A stretch of DNA of 64,000 bases from Pseudoroseicyclus tamaricis (GCF_012070395.1 NZ_JAAFYS010000002.1:248001-312000), one strand, 5' to 3'; shown: positions 19,994 through 28,514, counted from the stretch's first letter. Notes: generated by a model not told the origin, from the sequence alone. Numbers and translations are program-made.

Positions 19994-20656
19994 ATGACCG
20001 CGTTCCCGAACACCCCCGCCGCCCCGGGCCGCCGCAGCCAATCCGCCCGGCGGGTTGCGCCGGCCGACCACCGGGTGGAGGAGGCATACTGGGGCTATGT
20101 CGTGCGCCCGCTGGCGCCTCTGTCGCGGCTCACGGCGGTGATGCAGGTCGCGGCGACGGCGGGCGGCGTGGTGGCGCTGGCCTTGACGGCCGGTCTCTGG
20201 CTGGTGCCGCTCCATGACGACAGCGTCACACTTCTCGCCTTCCGCCTCGCCGCGTCGCTGGTGCTGGCGGCGGCGGGGACGCTCCTGCTCTGGGTCGGCA
20301 ATCGCGGCACGCGGCGCGAGCTGCAGGTGGATATCGCCATGGGCGAGGTGCGCGAGGTGGTGCGCAACCGCTCCGGCCTGCCGACGCTGCTCGGCCGCCA
20401 TGCCTTCAACGCGGTGGGCGGGGTGTTCCTCGCGCGGGGGCCCGATGGGCGGCGCGGCCGCGCGAGCCTCGTGATCCGGCTCGGCAACAGCCCGCAGATC
20501 GTCACCGTCGCCAGCGGCCCGGAGGAAGCGCTGCTGCCCCTGCGCGACCGTCTGGGGCAGGACCTGATGATCCGCCCCCGCACCCCGGCGCCGGAGCCGG
20601 ACGCCCCGCAGAGCCGGCGCTCGCGCCTGCCGCCGCTGGCCGAACCGGCGCTCTGA
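19994..20656 (+). CDS. Hypothetical protein with two transmembrane segments
   Basis: The 220-residue product has a basic N-terminus, two hydrophobic segments (~50-72 and ~82-103) and a cytoplasmic C-terminal domain. That domain contains NRGTRRELQVDIAMGEVREV, LGRHAFNAVGGVFLARGPDG and LVIRLGNSPQIVTVASGPEE. I recognise no named family. The layout suggests a membrane-anchored DNA- or protein-binding module. ATG 19994 is chosen since the earlier in-frame sequence is non-conserved text from the rpsF promoter region. A terminator follows at 20697. Confidence 0.7.
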   Translation: MTAFPNTPAAPGRRSQSARRVAPADHRVEEAYWGYVVRPLAPLSRLTAVMQVAATAGGVVALALTAGLWLVPLHDDSVTLLAFRLAASLVLAAAGTLLLWVGNRGTRRELQVDIAMGEVREVVRNRSGLPTLLGRHAFNAVGGVFLARGPDGRRGRASLVIRLGNSPQIVTVASGPEEALLPLRDRLGQDLMIRPRTPAPEPDAPQSRRSRLPPLAEPAL

Positions 20657-20696
20657 GCCGGCGGGGGGCCGCCACCCCCAGTCAACGCCAACCCTC

Positions 20697-20729
20697 GGCC
20701 ACCGCTCCCTCCGGCGGTGGCCCTTTCTT
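20697..20729 (+). terminator. Rho-independent terminator
   Basis: The stem GGCCACCGC/GCGGTGGCC (9 bp) has an 8-nt loop and is followed by CTTTCTT. It separates the hypothetical membrane protein from fabD. Confidence 0.85.
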
Positions 20730-20785
20730 GCCCGCCGCCATGGCATCGGGTAAGGGGCGCGGACGTATCGACAGGGAGGAACCTC

Positions 20786-21745
20786 ATGCGCGCGTTCGTC
20801 TTTCCAGGGCAGGGCGCCCAGGCCATTGGCATGGGCCGGGCTCTCGCGGAGGCCTATCCGGCCGCCCGGGCCGTCTTCGACGAGGTGGACGACGTGCTGG
20901 GGGAGCGGCTCTCCGCCCTCATCTGGGAGGGCGAGGCCGAGACGCTGACCCTCACCCGCAACGCCCAGCCGGCGCTGATGGCGACCTCCATGGCCGCCTT
21001 TCGCGCGCTGGAGGCGGAAGGCGCCGGCATTGAGGCCGCGAGCTTCGTCGCCGGCCACTCGCTCGGCGAATATTCCGCGCTCTGCGCAGCCGGGGCGCTG
21101 AGCCTCGGCGATACCGCCCGGCTCCTGCGCATCCGCGGCGATGCCATGCAGGCCGCGGTGCCCGAGGGCGAGGGGGCCATGGCTGCCATCGTCGGCCTCG
21201 ATTTCGAGACGGTGGCAAAGATCGTCGCCGATGCCTCAGAGGCCGGCGCCGTCTGCGAGGCAGCCAACGACAATGACCCGACGCAGGTCGTCATCTCCGG
21301 CCACAAGGCGGCCGTCGAGCGGGCGATGGAGCTCTGCAAGGAGGGCGGGGCGCGCCGGGCGCTGCCGCTGCCCGTCTCCGCGCCCTTCCACTCTTCGCTG
21401 ATGTCCCCCGCGGCCGAGCGCATGGCCGCGGCGCTGGCGGAGGTCACCCTTAACGCCCCCGCCGTGCCGGTGGTGGCCAATGTCACCGCCCGGCCGGTGA
21501 GCGACCCGGCCGAGATCCGCGAGCTGCTGGTGGCCCAGGTCACCGGCTCCGTCCGCTGGCGCGAGAGCGTGGCGTGGATGGCCGAGGCCGGCGTGACGGA
21601 GAGCTGGGAGATCGGCTCGGGCCGGGCGCTGACCGGCATGATCCGCCGTATAGCGAAAGAGATGGAGACGCGCACCATCGGCACGCCCGAAGAGGCAGCC
21701 GCGGCGGCGCAGAGCCTGACAGAGAAAGGAACGGCCGATGTTTGA
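20786..21745 (+). CDS. fabD: Malonyl-CoA:ACP transacylase
   Basis: The 319 residues from ATG 20786 (AGGGAGG upstream) begin MRAFVFPGQGAQAIGMGRAL. They contain the nucleophile motif GHSLGEYSAL (Ser ~89) and the catalytic His in PVSAPFHSSLM (~200). The enzyme loads malonyl groups onto ACP for type II fatty acid synthesis in the cytoplasm. It overlaps fabG by 8 nt, consistent with translational coupling. Confidence 0.97.
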   Translation: MRAFVFPGQGAQAIGMGRALAEAYPAARAVFDEVDDVLGERLSALIWEGEAETLTLTRNAQPALMATSMAAFRALEAEGAGIEAASFVAGHSLGEYSALCAAGALSLGDTARLLRIRGDAMQAAVPEGEGAMAAIVGLDFETVAKIVADASEAGAVCEAANDNDPTQVVISGHKAAVERAMELCKEGGARRALPLPVSAPFHSSLMSPAAERMAAALAEVTLNAPAVPVVANVTARPVSDPAEIRELLVAQVTGSVRWRESVAWMAEAGVTESWEIGSGRALTGMIRRIAKEMETRTIGTPEEAAAAAQSLTEKGTADV

Positions 21746-22475
21746 TCTCACCGGCAAGGCGGCGCTGGTCACCGGCGCCTCGGGCGGCATCGGTGCCGCC
21801 ATCGCCCGCGCCCTGCACGGCGCCGGCGCCACAATCGGCCTCTCCGGCACCCGCGAGGCGCCGCTTCAGGCGCTGGCGGAGGAGCTGGGCGAGCGGGCGC
21901 ATGTGCTGCCCTGCAACCTCTCCGACCCCGCCGCCGTCGCCGCGCTGCCCAAGCAGGCGGTAGAGGCGATGGGCGCCGTCGACATCCTCGTCAACAACGC
22001 CGGCATCACGCGCGACAACATCTTCATGCGCATGAGCGACGACGAGTGGAACGACGTGCTGGAGGTGAACCTCAACGCCGCCGTCCGCCTCTGCAGGGGC
22101 GTCACGCGCGGCATGATGAAGGCCCGCTGGGGGCGCATCGTCAACGTTTCCTCCGTCGTCGGCGTCATGGGCAATCCAGGGCAGACCAATTACGCCGCCG
22201 CCAAGGCCGGCATGATCGGCTTCGGCAAGTCGCTGGCCTACGAGGTGGCGAGCCGCGGGATCACGGTGAATGCCGTGGCGCCGGGCTTCATCACCTCGCC
22301 CATGACCGACAAGCTGAGCGAGGAGCAGCAGGGCGCTATCCTCACCCAGGTGCCGCTGGCGCGCATGGGCTCGGCCGAAGAAGTGGCGGCGGCGGTGCTC
22401 TACCTCGCCAGCCCGGAAGCGGGCTACGTCACGGGCAGCGTGCTGCACGTGAACGGCGGCATGGCGATGCTCTGA
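21738..22475 (+). CDS. fabG: 3-oxoacyl-ACP reductase
   Basis: This 245-residue short-chain dehydrogenase has cofactor motif TGASGGIGAAIA (~12), NNAGITRDNIFMRM, the catalytic Ser in VNVSSVVGVMG, and Tyr-Lys in NYAAAKAGMIG. It ends GSVLHVNGGMAML. It catalyses the NADPH-dependent reduction step of fatty acid elongation. The position between fabD and acpP supports FabG over other SDR enzymes. Confidence 0.96.
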   Translation: MFDLTGKAALVTGASGGIGAAIARALHGAGATIGLSGTREAPLQALAEELGERAHVLPCNLSDPAAVAALPKQAVEAMGAVDILVNNAGITRDNIFMRMSDDEWNDVLEVNLNAAVRLCRGVTRGMMKARWGRIVNVSSVVGVMGNPGQTNYAAAKAGMIGFGKSLAYEVASRGITVNAVAPGFITSPMTDKLSEEQQGAILTQVPLARMGSAEEVAAAVLYLASPEAGYVTGSVLHVNGGMAML

Positions 22476-22516
22476 TAGCGCTCGCGGAGGGCGCGGATTG
22501 GCCGCAGGGAAAGCGT

Positions 22517-22544
22517 TTGCCTGCCCCTGAAACTCTGCTATAGG
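22517..22544 (+). promoter_or_regulatory. Candidate promoter for acpP
   Basis: TTGCCT (22517-22522) and TATAGG (22539-22544) are separated by 16 nt, leaving a ~120-nt leader before acpP. This would give the abundant acyl carrier protein a transcript independent of fabDG. Confidence 0.5.
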
Positions 22545-22666
22545 CCGACGAGATTTGCCGGAGCGGCCGCCCGTCGCTCCGCAGGGGAAGCCCTTTGAGG
22601 GCTGTCGAAACGGCCCGGCAAGGGCTATAGAGCAGGGCGATAGCCCAAAGAGAATGAGGGATTGAT

Positions 22667-22900
22667 ATGAGCGACGTCGCTGACCGCGTGCGCAAGATTG
22701 TTGTGGAGCACCTCGGTGTCGAAGAAGACAAGGTGACCGAGAATGCGTCCTTCATCGACGATCTCGGCGCCGACAGCCTCGACACCGTCGAGCTGGTCAT
22801 GGCCTTCGAGGAAGAGTTCGGCATCGAGATCCCGGACGACGCCGCCGAAACCATCCAGACCTTCGGCGACGCGGTGAAATTCATCGAGGGCGCGCAGTAA
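22667..22900 (+). CDS. acpP: Acyl carrier protein
   Basis: This 77-residue acidic protein has the phosphopantetheine attachment motif [15 protein letters not shown], with Ser37 as the modified residue. It carries the growing acyl chain in fatty acid synthesis and is a substrate of FabD, FabG and FabF encoded around it. A strong terminator at 22927 ends the transcript. Confidence 0.99.
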   Translation: MSDVADRVRKIVVEHLGVEEDKVTENASFIDDLGADSLDTVELVMAFEEEFGIEIPDDAAETIQTFGDAVKFIEGAQ

Positions 22901-22926
22901 GCACGCCCCCGTGGTAGCGATTGGTC

Positions 22927-22952
22927 GCGGCGCCCTTTCGGGCGCCGCTTTT
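22927..22952 (+). terminator. Rho-independent terminator of acpP
   Basis: The 9-bp stem GCGGCGCCC/GGGCGCCGC has loop TTTC and a TTTT tail. Confidence 0.93.
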
Positions 22953-23039
22953 GCGTTTGGGGGTGAGTTGGCGGTCCGCTTGTAGCGATGTGATCCAGTC
23001 TGAGTTACCGCAGGTTCCACGGTGCATTTGGGTCCCCGT

Positions 23040-23495
23040 TGCCACAAGCGCTCCCCTCGCACGCCGGCCCGTGGGGTGGCGCCGCACCATGGCCGCCGGC
23101 GCGCTTTATGCCAGCAGAACCCCTCCCGGATCCGAGCGACGCACCGAGCCCAGCCAGAGCGCCAGCCCGCGGGGACGGGCCGGCGCTCGCGCGGCGGCCT
23201 GCGGCCTCGATTCCGCGCGGGGGAAGAGCGGCGGCCGGGTCTCCGGAGCCCCCGCCCCGAGCGAGACCCCGTAGGGTGGGTTTCCAACCCACCATCCCCC
23301 GACCGCCACAAGCGCCACACTCTCACGCCGGCCCGTGGGGTGGCGCTGCAACGGTCGTGCGGCGCGCTTTATGCCAGAAAAACTCCTCGTCGCGTGGAGC
23401 TGAGCACCAAGCCCAACCAGAGCGCCAGCCCGCGGGGACGGGCCGGCGCTCGCGCGGCGGCCTGCGGCCTTGATTCCGCGCAGGGGGACAGAGCA
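23040..23495 (+). repeat. Dispersed ~200-nt structured repeat, locus A (two tandem units)
   Basis: Each unit has, in order: GCCGGCCCGTGGGGTGGCGC (23063 and 23327), GCGCTTTATGCCAG (23101 and 23364), and a 12-bp hairpin GAGCGCC..GGCGCTC with inner GCCCG/CGGGC (near 23156-23190 and 23419-23455). A GGCCTGCGG..GATTCCGCGC segment follows. The linker 23271-23293 is the dyad GGTGGGTT/AACCCACC. The block fills the acpP-fabF gap; 23496-23713 holds nothing else I recognise. Confidence 0.85.
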
Positions 23496-23713
23496 GCGGC
23501 GGTGAGCGCCTCTTGCCTCCGCTGTGCCGCCGGAGCGGGCCTCGCCAGCTCATCGGAACATCCGGCCGCCCAACGCCCGGCACCTGGCCGCCCGAAGAAC
23601 CCGCCACAAGCATCCAGATGCCGCCGAGCCGGGCCGGAGGCGGCCACCGCCTCTTGCCCCTCCATTTCGCCCTGCGGTAGAGGTCGCCCAACGAAAGAGG
23701 TGGGAGAAAGCAG

Positions 23714-24973
23714 ATGCGTCGTGTCGTGGTTACCGGGCTTGGCCTTGTCACACCGCTCGCCGATGGCGTCGAGCCGAGCTGGGAGCGCCTGCTCGCCGGC
23801 CAGTCCGGCGCCGGGCCGATCACCCGCTTCGATGCCTCTGGCGTCACCACGAAGTATGCCTGCGAGGTTCCCCGCGGCGACGGCTCCGATGCCACCTTCA
23901 ACGCCGATACCTACATGGCCCCGAAGGACCAGCGGAAGGTCGACGACTTCATCCTCTTCGGCATGGCCGCCGCCCAGCAGGCGGTGCAGGATTCCGGCTG
24001 GATGCCCGAGGACGAGGAGGACCGCCTGCGCACCGGCGTGCTCATCGGCTCCGGCATCGGCGGGCTGAACTGGATCGCCGAGACGGCCGTCCTCATCAAG
24101 GAGAAGGGGGCGCGCCGCGTCTCGCCCTTCTTCATCCCTGGCTCGCTGATCAACCTGATCTCCGGCCAGGTCTCCATTCGCTACGGCTTCAAGGGGCCGA
24201 ACCACTCCGTCGTCACCGCCTGTTCCACCGGCGCCCACGCCATCGGCGACGCGGCGACGATGATCAAGCTTGGCCGGGCCGACGTGATGGTCGCCGGCGG
24301 CGCCGAGGCGGCGATCTGCGAGATCGGCATCGCCGGCTTCAACGCCTGCAAGGCCCTCTCCACCAAGCGCGAGGACGACCCGCAGGCCGCCTCCCGCCCG
24401 TGGGACGCCGACCGTGACGGCTTCGTCATGGGCGAGGGGGCCGGCATGGTGATCCTCGAGGAATACGAGCATGCCAAGGCGCGCGGCGCCAAGATCTATG
24501 CCGAGGTGCTGGGCTACGGCATGTCGGGAGATGCCTACCACATCACCGCGCCCTCCGAGGATGGCGACGGCGGCGAGCGCTCCATGAAGGCGGCGCTGGC
24601 CGATGCGGGGCTGGAGCCGGCGCAGATCGACTACATCAACGCCCACGGCACCTCGACGATGGCCGATGTCATCGAGCTCGGCGCCGTCGAGCGGCTGCTG
24701 GGCGAGGCCAAGCGCAAGGTGACCATGTCCTCCACCAAGTCGATGACCGGCCACCTCCTCGGCGCAGCCGGCGCTATCGAGGCGATCTTCTCCATCCTCG
24801 CCATCCGCGACCAGGTCTGCCCGCCGACGATCAACCTCGACGATGTCGCGGTGGAGACGGAGGTGGACCTTGCCCCCAATGCCAAGGTGGAGCGTGAGGT
24901 GACCTACGCGCTCTCCAACTCCTTCGGCTTCGGCGGCACCAACGCGAGCGTGATCTTCGGGAAAACCGCCTGA
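23714..24973 (+). CDS. fabF: Beta-ketoacyl-ACP synthase II
   Basis: The 419-residue condensing enzyme begins MRRVVVTGLGLVTPLADGVE. The catalytic Cys is in VTACSTGAHAIGDA (~168), and the active-site histidines are in NAHGTSTMADVIEL (~308) and SMTGHLLGAAGAIEA (~345). It elongates acyl-ACP by two carbons. Its stop overlaps the start of mltG by one base (TGATG). A long repeat block separates it from acpP, so it probably has its own promoter. Confidence 0.97.
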   Translation: MRRVVVTGLGLVTPLADGVEPSWERLLAGQSGAGPITRFDASGVTTKYACEVPRGDGSDATFNADTYMAPKDQRKVDDFILFGMAAAQQAVQDSGWMPEDEEDRLRTGVLIGSGIGGLNWIAETAVLIKEKGARRVSPFFIPGSLINLISGQVSIRYGFKGPNHSVVTACSTGAHAIGDAATMIKLGRADVMVAGGAEAAICEIGIAGFNACKALSTKREDDPQAASRPWDADRDGFVMGEGAGMVILEEYEHAKARGAKIYAEVLGYGMSGDAYHITAPSEDGDGGERSMKAALADAGLEPAQIDYINAHGTSTMADVIELGAVERLLGEAKRKVTMSSTKSMTGHLLGAAGAIEAIFSILAIRDQVCPPTINLDDVAVETEVDLAPNAKVEREVTYALSNSFGFGGTNASVIFGKTA

Positions 24974-26127
24974 TGTGGAAGGCCATCGCGTCGAACGCGC
25001 TGACGCTCTTCATCGTCATCCTCTTCCTCGTCGCCGGCGTCATCTCCTGGGGCGCCAAGCAGTATCGCGACGAGGGCCCGCTGGAGACCGCGATCTGCCT
25101 GAGGGTGCCCTCGGGCAGCAACATGCGGCTGGTCAGTGAGGATCTGGCCGGGCAGGGGGCGATCACCTCCGCCTCCATCTACCGGATCGGCGCCGATTAC
25201 ACCGAGCTGGAGGATCAGCTGAAGGCCGGCGCCTTCCTCATCCCCGCCGGCGCGACGATGGAGGAGATCCTCGACATCGTCACCCGCGGCGGCCAGTCCA
25301 CCTGCGGCACGGAGATCGTCTACCGCGTCGGCCTCACCGGCCTCCTCGCCGAAGTGCGTGAGCTGGACCCCGAGACCAACCGCTTCGAGGAGCTGGTGGA
25401 ATGGGACCCGGCGGTGGAGCCCGAGGCGCCGGAGGATTACACCCGCGTCCGCGAGGCCGCCGACACCCGCTACCGCGTCGTCCTGCCCGAGGGCCTGACC
25501 TCCTGGCAGGTGGTGCAGGGGCTGAACGCGGTGGAGATCCTCGCCGAGCCGGTGGAAGACATCCCGCCGGAGGGCATGCTCGCCCCCGACAGCTACGAGG
25601 TGCAGCCCGGAACGACTGTCGCCTCCATCCTCCAGCGGATGCAGAGCGCTCAGGCTGCCATCCTCGCCGCCGCCTGGGCGGAGCGGGAGGAGGGGCTGCC
25701 GCTGGCGAGCCCGGAGGAGGCGCTGATCCTCGCTTCCATCGTCGAGAAGGAGACGGGCCTCGCCGAGGAACGCCCGCTCGTCGCCTCCGTCTTCGAGAAC
25801 CGGCTGATCCAGGGCATGCGCCTGCAGACGGACCCGACGGTGATCTACGGCGTCACCGAGGGGCGCGGTGTCCTCGGCCGCGGGCTGAGGCAGAGCGAGC
25901 TAAGGGGCGAGACGCCCTACAACACCTACGTCATCGACGGGTTGCCGCCGACGCCCATCGCCAACCCCGGCCGCGCCTCCATCCAGGCGACATTGAACCC
26001 GGCCGACAGCGACTACATCTTCTTCGTCGCCGATGGCACGGGCGGCCACGCCTTCGCCGAGACGCTGGCCGAGCATAACGAGAATGTCGCCCGCTGGCGG
26101 CAGATCGAGGCCGAGGCGGCCGAATGA
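24973..26127 (+). CDS. mltG: Endolytic murein transglycosylase MltG (YceG-like)
   Basis: The 384 residues have an N-terminal membrane anchor (~5-27, LTLFIVILFLVAGVISW) and a LysM-like region (~45-110). The YceG domain contains LASIVEKETGLAEERPLVAS, with the catalytic Glu in VEKE, and later TDPTVIYG and TPYNTYVIDGLPPTPIANPG. MltG cleaves nascent glycan strands at the inner membrane and limits their length. It is coupled to fabF by the TGATG overlap. This is a usual fabF neighbour. Confidence 0.95.
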   Translation: MWKAIASNALTLFIVILFLVAGVISWGAKQYRDEGPLETAICLRVPSGSNMRLVSEDLAGQGAITSASIYRIGADYTELEDQLKAGAFLIPAGATMEEILDIVTRGGQSTCGTEIVYRVGLTGLLAEVRELDPETNRFEELVEWDPAVEPEAPEDYTRVREAADTRYRVVLPEGLTSWQVVQGLNAVEILAEPVEDIPPEGMLAPDSYEVQPGTTVASILQRMQSAQAAILAAAWAEREEGLPLASPEEALILASIVEKETGLAEERPLVASVFENRLIQGMRLQTDPTVIYGVTEGRGVLGRGLRQSELRGETPYNTYVIDGLPPTPIANPGRASIQATLNPADSDYIFFVADGTGGHAFAETLAEHNENVARWRQIEAEAAE

Positions 26128-26176
26128 TGGTGAATGGGCGGTAAGCGAACCCGCCCGCACCTCACCGCGCAACACG

Positions 26177-26206
26177 TTGACTTTTCGGCGTTTTTGCGCG
26201 ATATAT
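26177..26206 (+). promoter_or_regulatory. Candidate promoter upstream of the GTA relic
   Basis: TTGACT (26177-26182) is followed 17-18 nt later by GATATAT (26200-26206). The stretch is AT-rich compared with its surroundings. Transcripts from it would meet the hairpin at 26230 before the first GTA gene. Confidence 0.5.
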
Positions 26207-26229
26207 GCCAGCACAACAAGAAGCAGACG

Positions 26230-26252
26230 GGGGCCGGAGACGGCCCCTTTTT
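26230..26252 (+). terminator. Rho-independent terminator in front of the GTA relic
   Basis: The 7-bp stem GGGGCCG/CGGCCCC has loop GAGA and is followed by five T residues. It may end mltG transcription, or act as an attenuator in the GTA leader since it lies between a candidate promoter and the gene at 26298. Confidence 0.85.
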
Positions 26253-26297
26253 CATTGAGGTTGGCCCCGGCCCAGGCCGGGATGCGAGGCAAATCCC

Positions 26298-26636
26298 ATG
26301 CATGACGGAACACCCCCGGCGCTGGTGCCGGAGGGCGGCCTTCAGGCGGAGACGGCGCGCACGCTCAAGACATTGATCAAGACGCGCCAGCAGCTCGAAG
26401 CGGCTGTCGACAAGATGGACCCGGACGAGGACGACGCGGCGGCGAAGGAGATCGCCGCGCTCGGTCGTAAACTGGCAGAGGCCCTGGCCTACGCCTACGA
26501 AACGGAGAGACGGTACAATGAGTGGGTTGCAAAGCAGGCTGGAGACGGCACCGCCGGAGAGCTCGATCTCGCCGATATCCGCACTCAGGTCGGCTGCCGG
26601 CTGGCTCGCCTCCGGTCCTGCTGCACGGGCGGATGA
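26298..26636 (+). CDS. GTA small terminase subunit-like protein (g1)
   Basis: The 112-residue protein is rich in Lys, Glu and Ala and predicted helical (~18-85: TARTLKTLIKTRQQLEAAVD, then AAKEIAALGRKLAEALAYAY). The tail ELDLADIRTQVGCRLARLR resembles the end of the RcGTA first gene product, which binds DNA packaging substrates and the large terminase. GAGG lies upstream of ATG 26298. The final 119 nt overlap the start of the next gene. Identification rests on length, helical pattern, tail motif and position; it appears intact. Confidence 0.65.
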   Translation: MHDGTPPALVPEGGLQAETARTLKTLIKTRQQLEAAVDKMDPDEDDAAAKEIAALGRKLAEALAYAYETERRYNEWVAKQAGDGTAGELDLADIRTQVGCRLARLRSCCTGG

Positions 26637-28224
26637 GTTCCTGGACTCGCTGACCGAGCCGGAGCTGAGGGCGCTGCCGTGGCTCTTCGAGTTCTGGGCG
26701 ATGGAGCATCAGGCGGAGGAGGCGACGGCGCGCTCGGCGCTGCAGGTGCTGATGCTCGCCCACGGCTTCGACGCGGTGGAGCGGGACGGGGCGCTCGCCT
26801 TCATCTCCCGCACGGGAACGGGGGGCGTGACGCTCGACCCGGTCAGCTTCGTCGTCGACCCCGAGGCGGAGGCGACGCGGGAGGATACGCGGGCGGCGGA
26901 GGCCGAGAAGGTCGGCCGCGTGCGGCTGAGCTACATCGAGGGCGAAGGCGACTACCAGCCGGGCGCGGCGGAGGCGGTGTTCGCCGACGACCCCTCGCTG
27001 ATGGTTTCCGAGTCCGAGGTGCCGCTGGCGCTGACCCGGGGCGAGGCCCGCAACATGGCCGAGCGCTGGCTGGCCGAGGCGCGGCTGACGCGCGAGAGCG
27101 TCAGCTTCGCCCTGCCGCCCTCTGCCGGAGCCCTCGCGCCGGGGGATATCGTGCGCCTCGGCGAGCGCCGCTTTCGGCTCGACCGGCTGGAGGATGTCGG
27201 CTTCCTGCGCGCAGAAGCGGTGCGGGTGGAGCCGGAGAGCTACCTCGGGCAGGAGGCGGCGGACGAGCTGCCAGGCTCGGCCCCGGTGGTGGCGCCGGTG
27301 CCGGTGGAGGCGATCGTCATGGACCTGCCGCTCCTCACCGGCGCCGAGATCCCCCACGCCCCGCATGTCGCCGCCACCGCAAGGCCCTGGCCGGGAGACG
27401 TGGCGGTCTACGCCGCCAATGACGGCAAGAGCTTTGGTGCCCCCCTGATGCTGCCGAAGGCGGCGACGGTGGGGCAGCTGCTCTCTCCGCTGGCGGAGGG
27501 GGAGCCGGCGCGGTGGGACAGGGGGCCGGCGCTCCGGGTCAAGCTGGTCTCCGGCTCGCTCCTCTCGGTGACGGAGGAGGCGCTGCTGCAGGGCGCGAAC
27601 CTCGCCGCCATCGGCAACGGCTCCGGCGGCGACTGGGAGGTGATCCAGTTGCGCGATGCCGAGCTGGTCGGCCCGCGCACCTGGGACCTGTCGCTGCGGC
27701 TGCGCGGGCAGGCGGGCAGCGCGGTGCAGGTGTGGGACGAGGGGGCGCTCTTCGTGCTGCTGAACGGGCGGGCCAGGCAGATGGACCTGCTGCAGGATCT
27801 GTGGGGCCTGCCGCGCACCTATCGCTGGGGGCCCGCGAGCCAGCCGCTGGGCCACGCCAGCTACCGCGAGACAGACGTGTCTGTCTTCGGCGTCGGCCTG
27901 CGCCCCTATGCCCCCTGCCACCTCCGCGCCGGGCCGGAGGCGGGCGGCACCGCCTTCACCTGGCTCCGCCGGACCCGCATCGAGGGCGACGGCTGGGAGC
28001 AGGAGGAGGTGCCGCTCGGCGAGGCCTACGAGCGCTATCGCCTGCGCGTGCGGCTCCTCTCCGGCGGTGACCCGGTGCGGGTGGTGGAGGTGACGGAGCC
28101 GGCGTGGACCTATCCTGCCGCCGCGCAGGCGGAGGACGGGGCGGCGGCGGGCTACCAGCTGGAGGTGCAGCAGCGCTCCGACCGCTGGGGCTGGGGCGCA
28201 GTTGCCAAGCTGCGGATGCCCTGA
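26518..28224 (+). CDS. In-frame chimera: N-terminus of GTA large terminase joined to C-terminal part of GTA gp15 tail protein
   Basis: This 568-residue frame has two parts. Residues 1-65 end DSLTEPELRALPWLFEFWAMEHQ, matching the start of GTA/phage large terminases, where EFWA..HQ is normally followed by the Walker A ATPase core. That core is missing. From residue ~66 (near 26713) the sequence is that of the C-terminal portion of the GTA gp15 host-specificity/tail protein: LMLAHGFDAVERDGALAF, RVRLSYIEGEGDYQPGAAEA, ARNMAERWLAEARLTRESVS, and tail-fibre-like beta-rich text to the end. About 500 gp15 residues remain of ~1,300. All genes normally between (portal, protease, capsid, tail tube, tape measure) are absent. 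Neither activity can be intact. Confidence 0.75.
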   Translation: MSGLQSRLETAPPESSISPISALRSAAGWLASGPAARADEFLDSLTEPELRALPWLFEFWAMEHQAEEATARSALQVLMLAHGFDAVERDGALAFISRTGTGGVTLDPVSFVVDPEAEATREDTRAAEAEKVGRVRLSYIEGEGDYQPGAAEAVFADDPSLMVSESEVPLALTRGEARNMAERWLAEARLTRESVSFALPPSAGALAPGDIVRLGERRFRLDRLEDVGFLRAEAVRVEPESYLGQEAADELPGSAPVVAPVPVEAIVMDLPLLTGAEIPHAPHVAATARPWPGDVAVYAANDGKSFGAPLMLPKAATVGQLLSPLAEGEPARWDRGPALRVKLVSGSLLSVTEEALLQGANLAAIGNGSGGDWEVIQLRDAELVGPRTWDLSLRLRGQAGSAVQVWDEGALFVLLNGRARQMDLLQDLWGLPRTYRWGPASQPLGHASYRETDVSVFGVGLRPYAPCHLRAGPEAGGTAFTWLRRTRIEGDGWEQEEVPLGEAYERYRLRVRLLSGGDPVRVVEVTEPAWTYPAAAQAEDGAAAGYQLEVQQRSDRWGWGAVAKLRMP

Positions 28225-28514
28225 TGCGGCCGGTCACCATCACCGATCTGGACCTTGCCGCCCGTGCCCTGCTCGCCGCGCCGCCCGAGGCGCGGCCGGC
28301 GCTCGCCGCCACGATGCTGGCGGAGGCGGATATCGCGGATCGCTACCGCAAGCGCCTCGGCCGCCTGCACGCCTACGGCGGCGGCAGCCTCACCCATGCG
28401 GCCCTCCTCCGCCCGCGCGCGCCGGGGCCGGGGCTCGACGACGGGCCCTATCTGGGCGCGGTCGCGACGCTCCTCAGCGCCATCGCGGCCCGGCGGACCC
28501 ATCGGTCTTCCTGA
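28224..28514 (+). CDS. GTA g15.1-like small protein (DUF7742-type)
   Basis: The 96-residue protein begins MRPVTITDLDLAARALLAAP and contains AEADIADRYRKRLGRLHAYG and LDDGPYLGAVATLLSAIAAR. Its ATG overlaps the chimera's stop by one base (TGATG). In GTA loci a small gene of this size follows gp15 directly, so position and length support the call. The role is unknown; it could be a chaperone or regulator retained after loss of the structural genes. Confidence 0.6.
   Translation: MRPVTITDLDLAARALLAAPPEARPALAATMLAEADIADRYRKRLGRLHAYGGGSLTHAALLRPRAPGPGLDDGPYLGAVATLLSAIAARRTHRSS

Noticed and set aside
23022-24068. Plus-strand frame across repeat locus A into fabF
   Set aside because: The translation is repeat-derived and then shadows fabF in the wrong frame.
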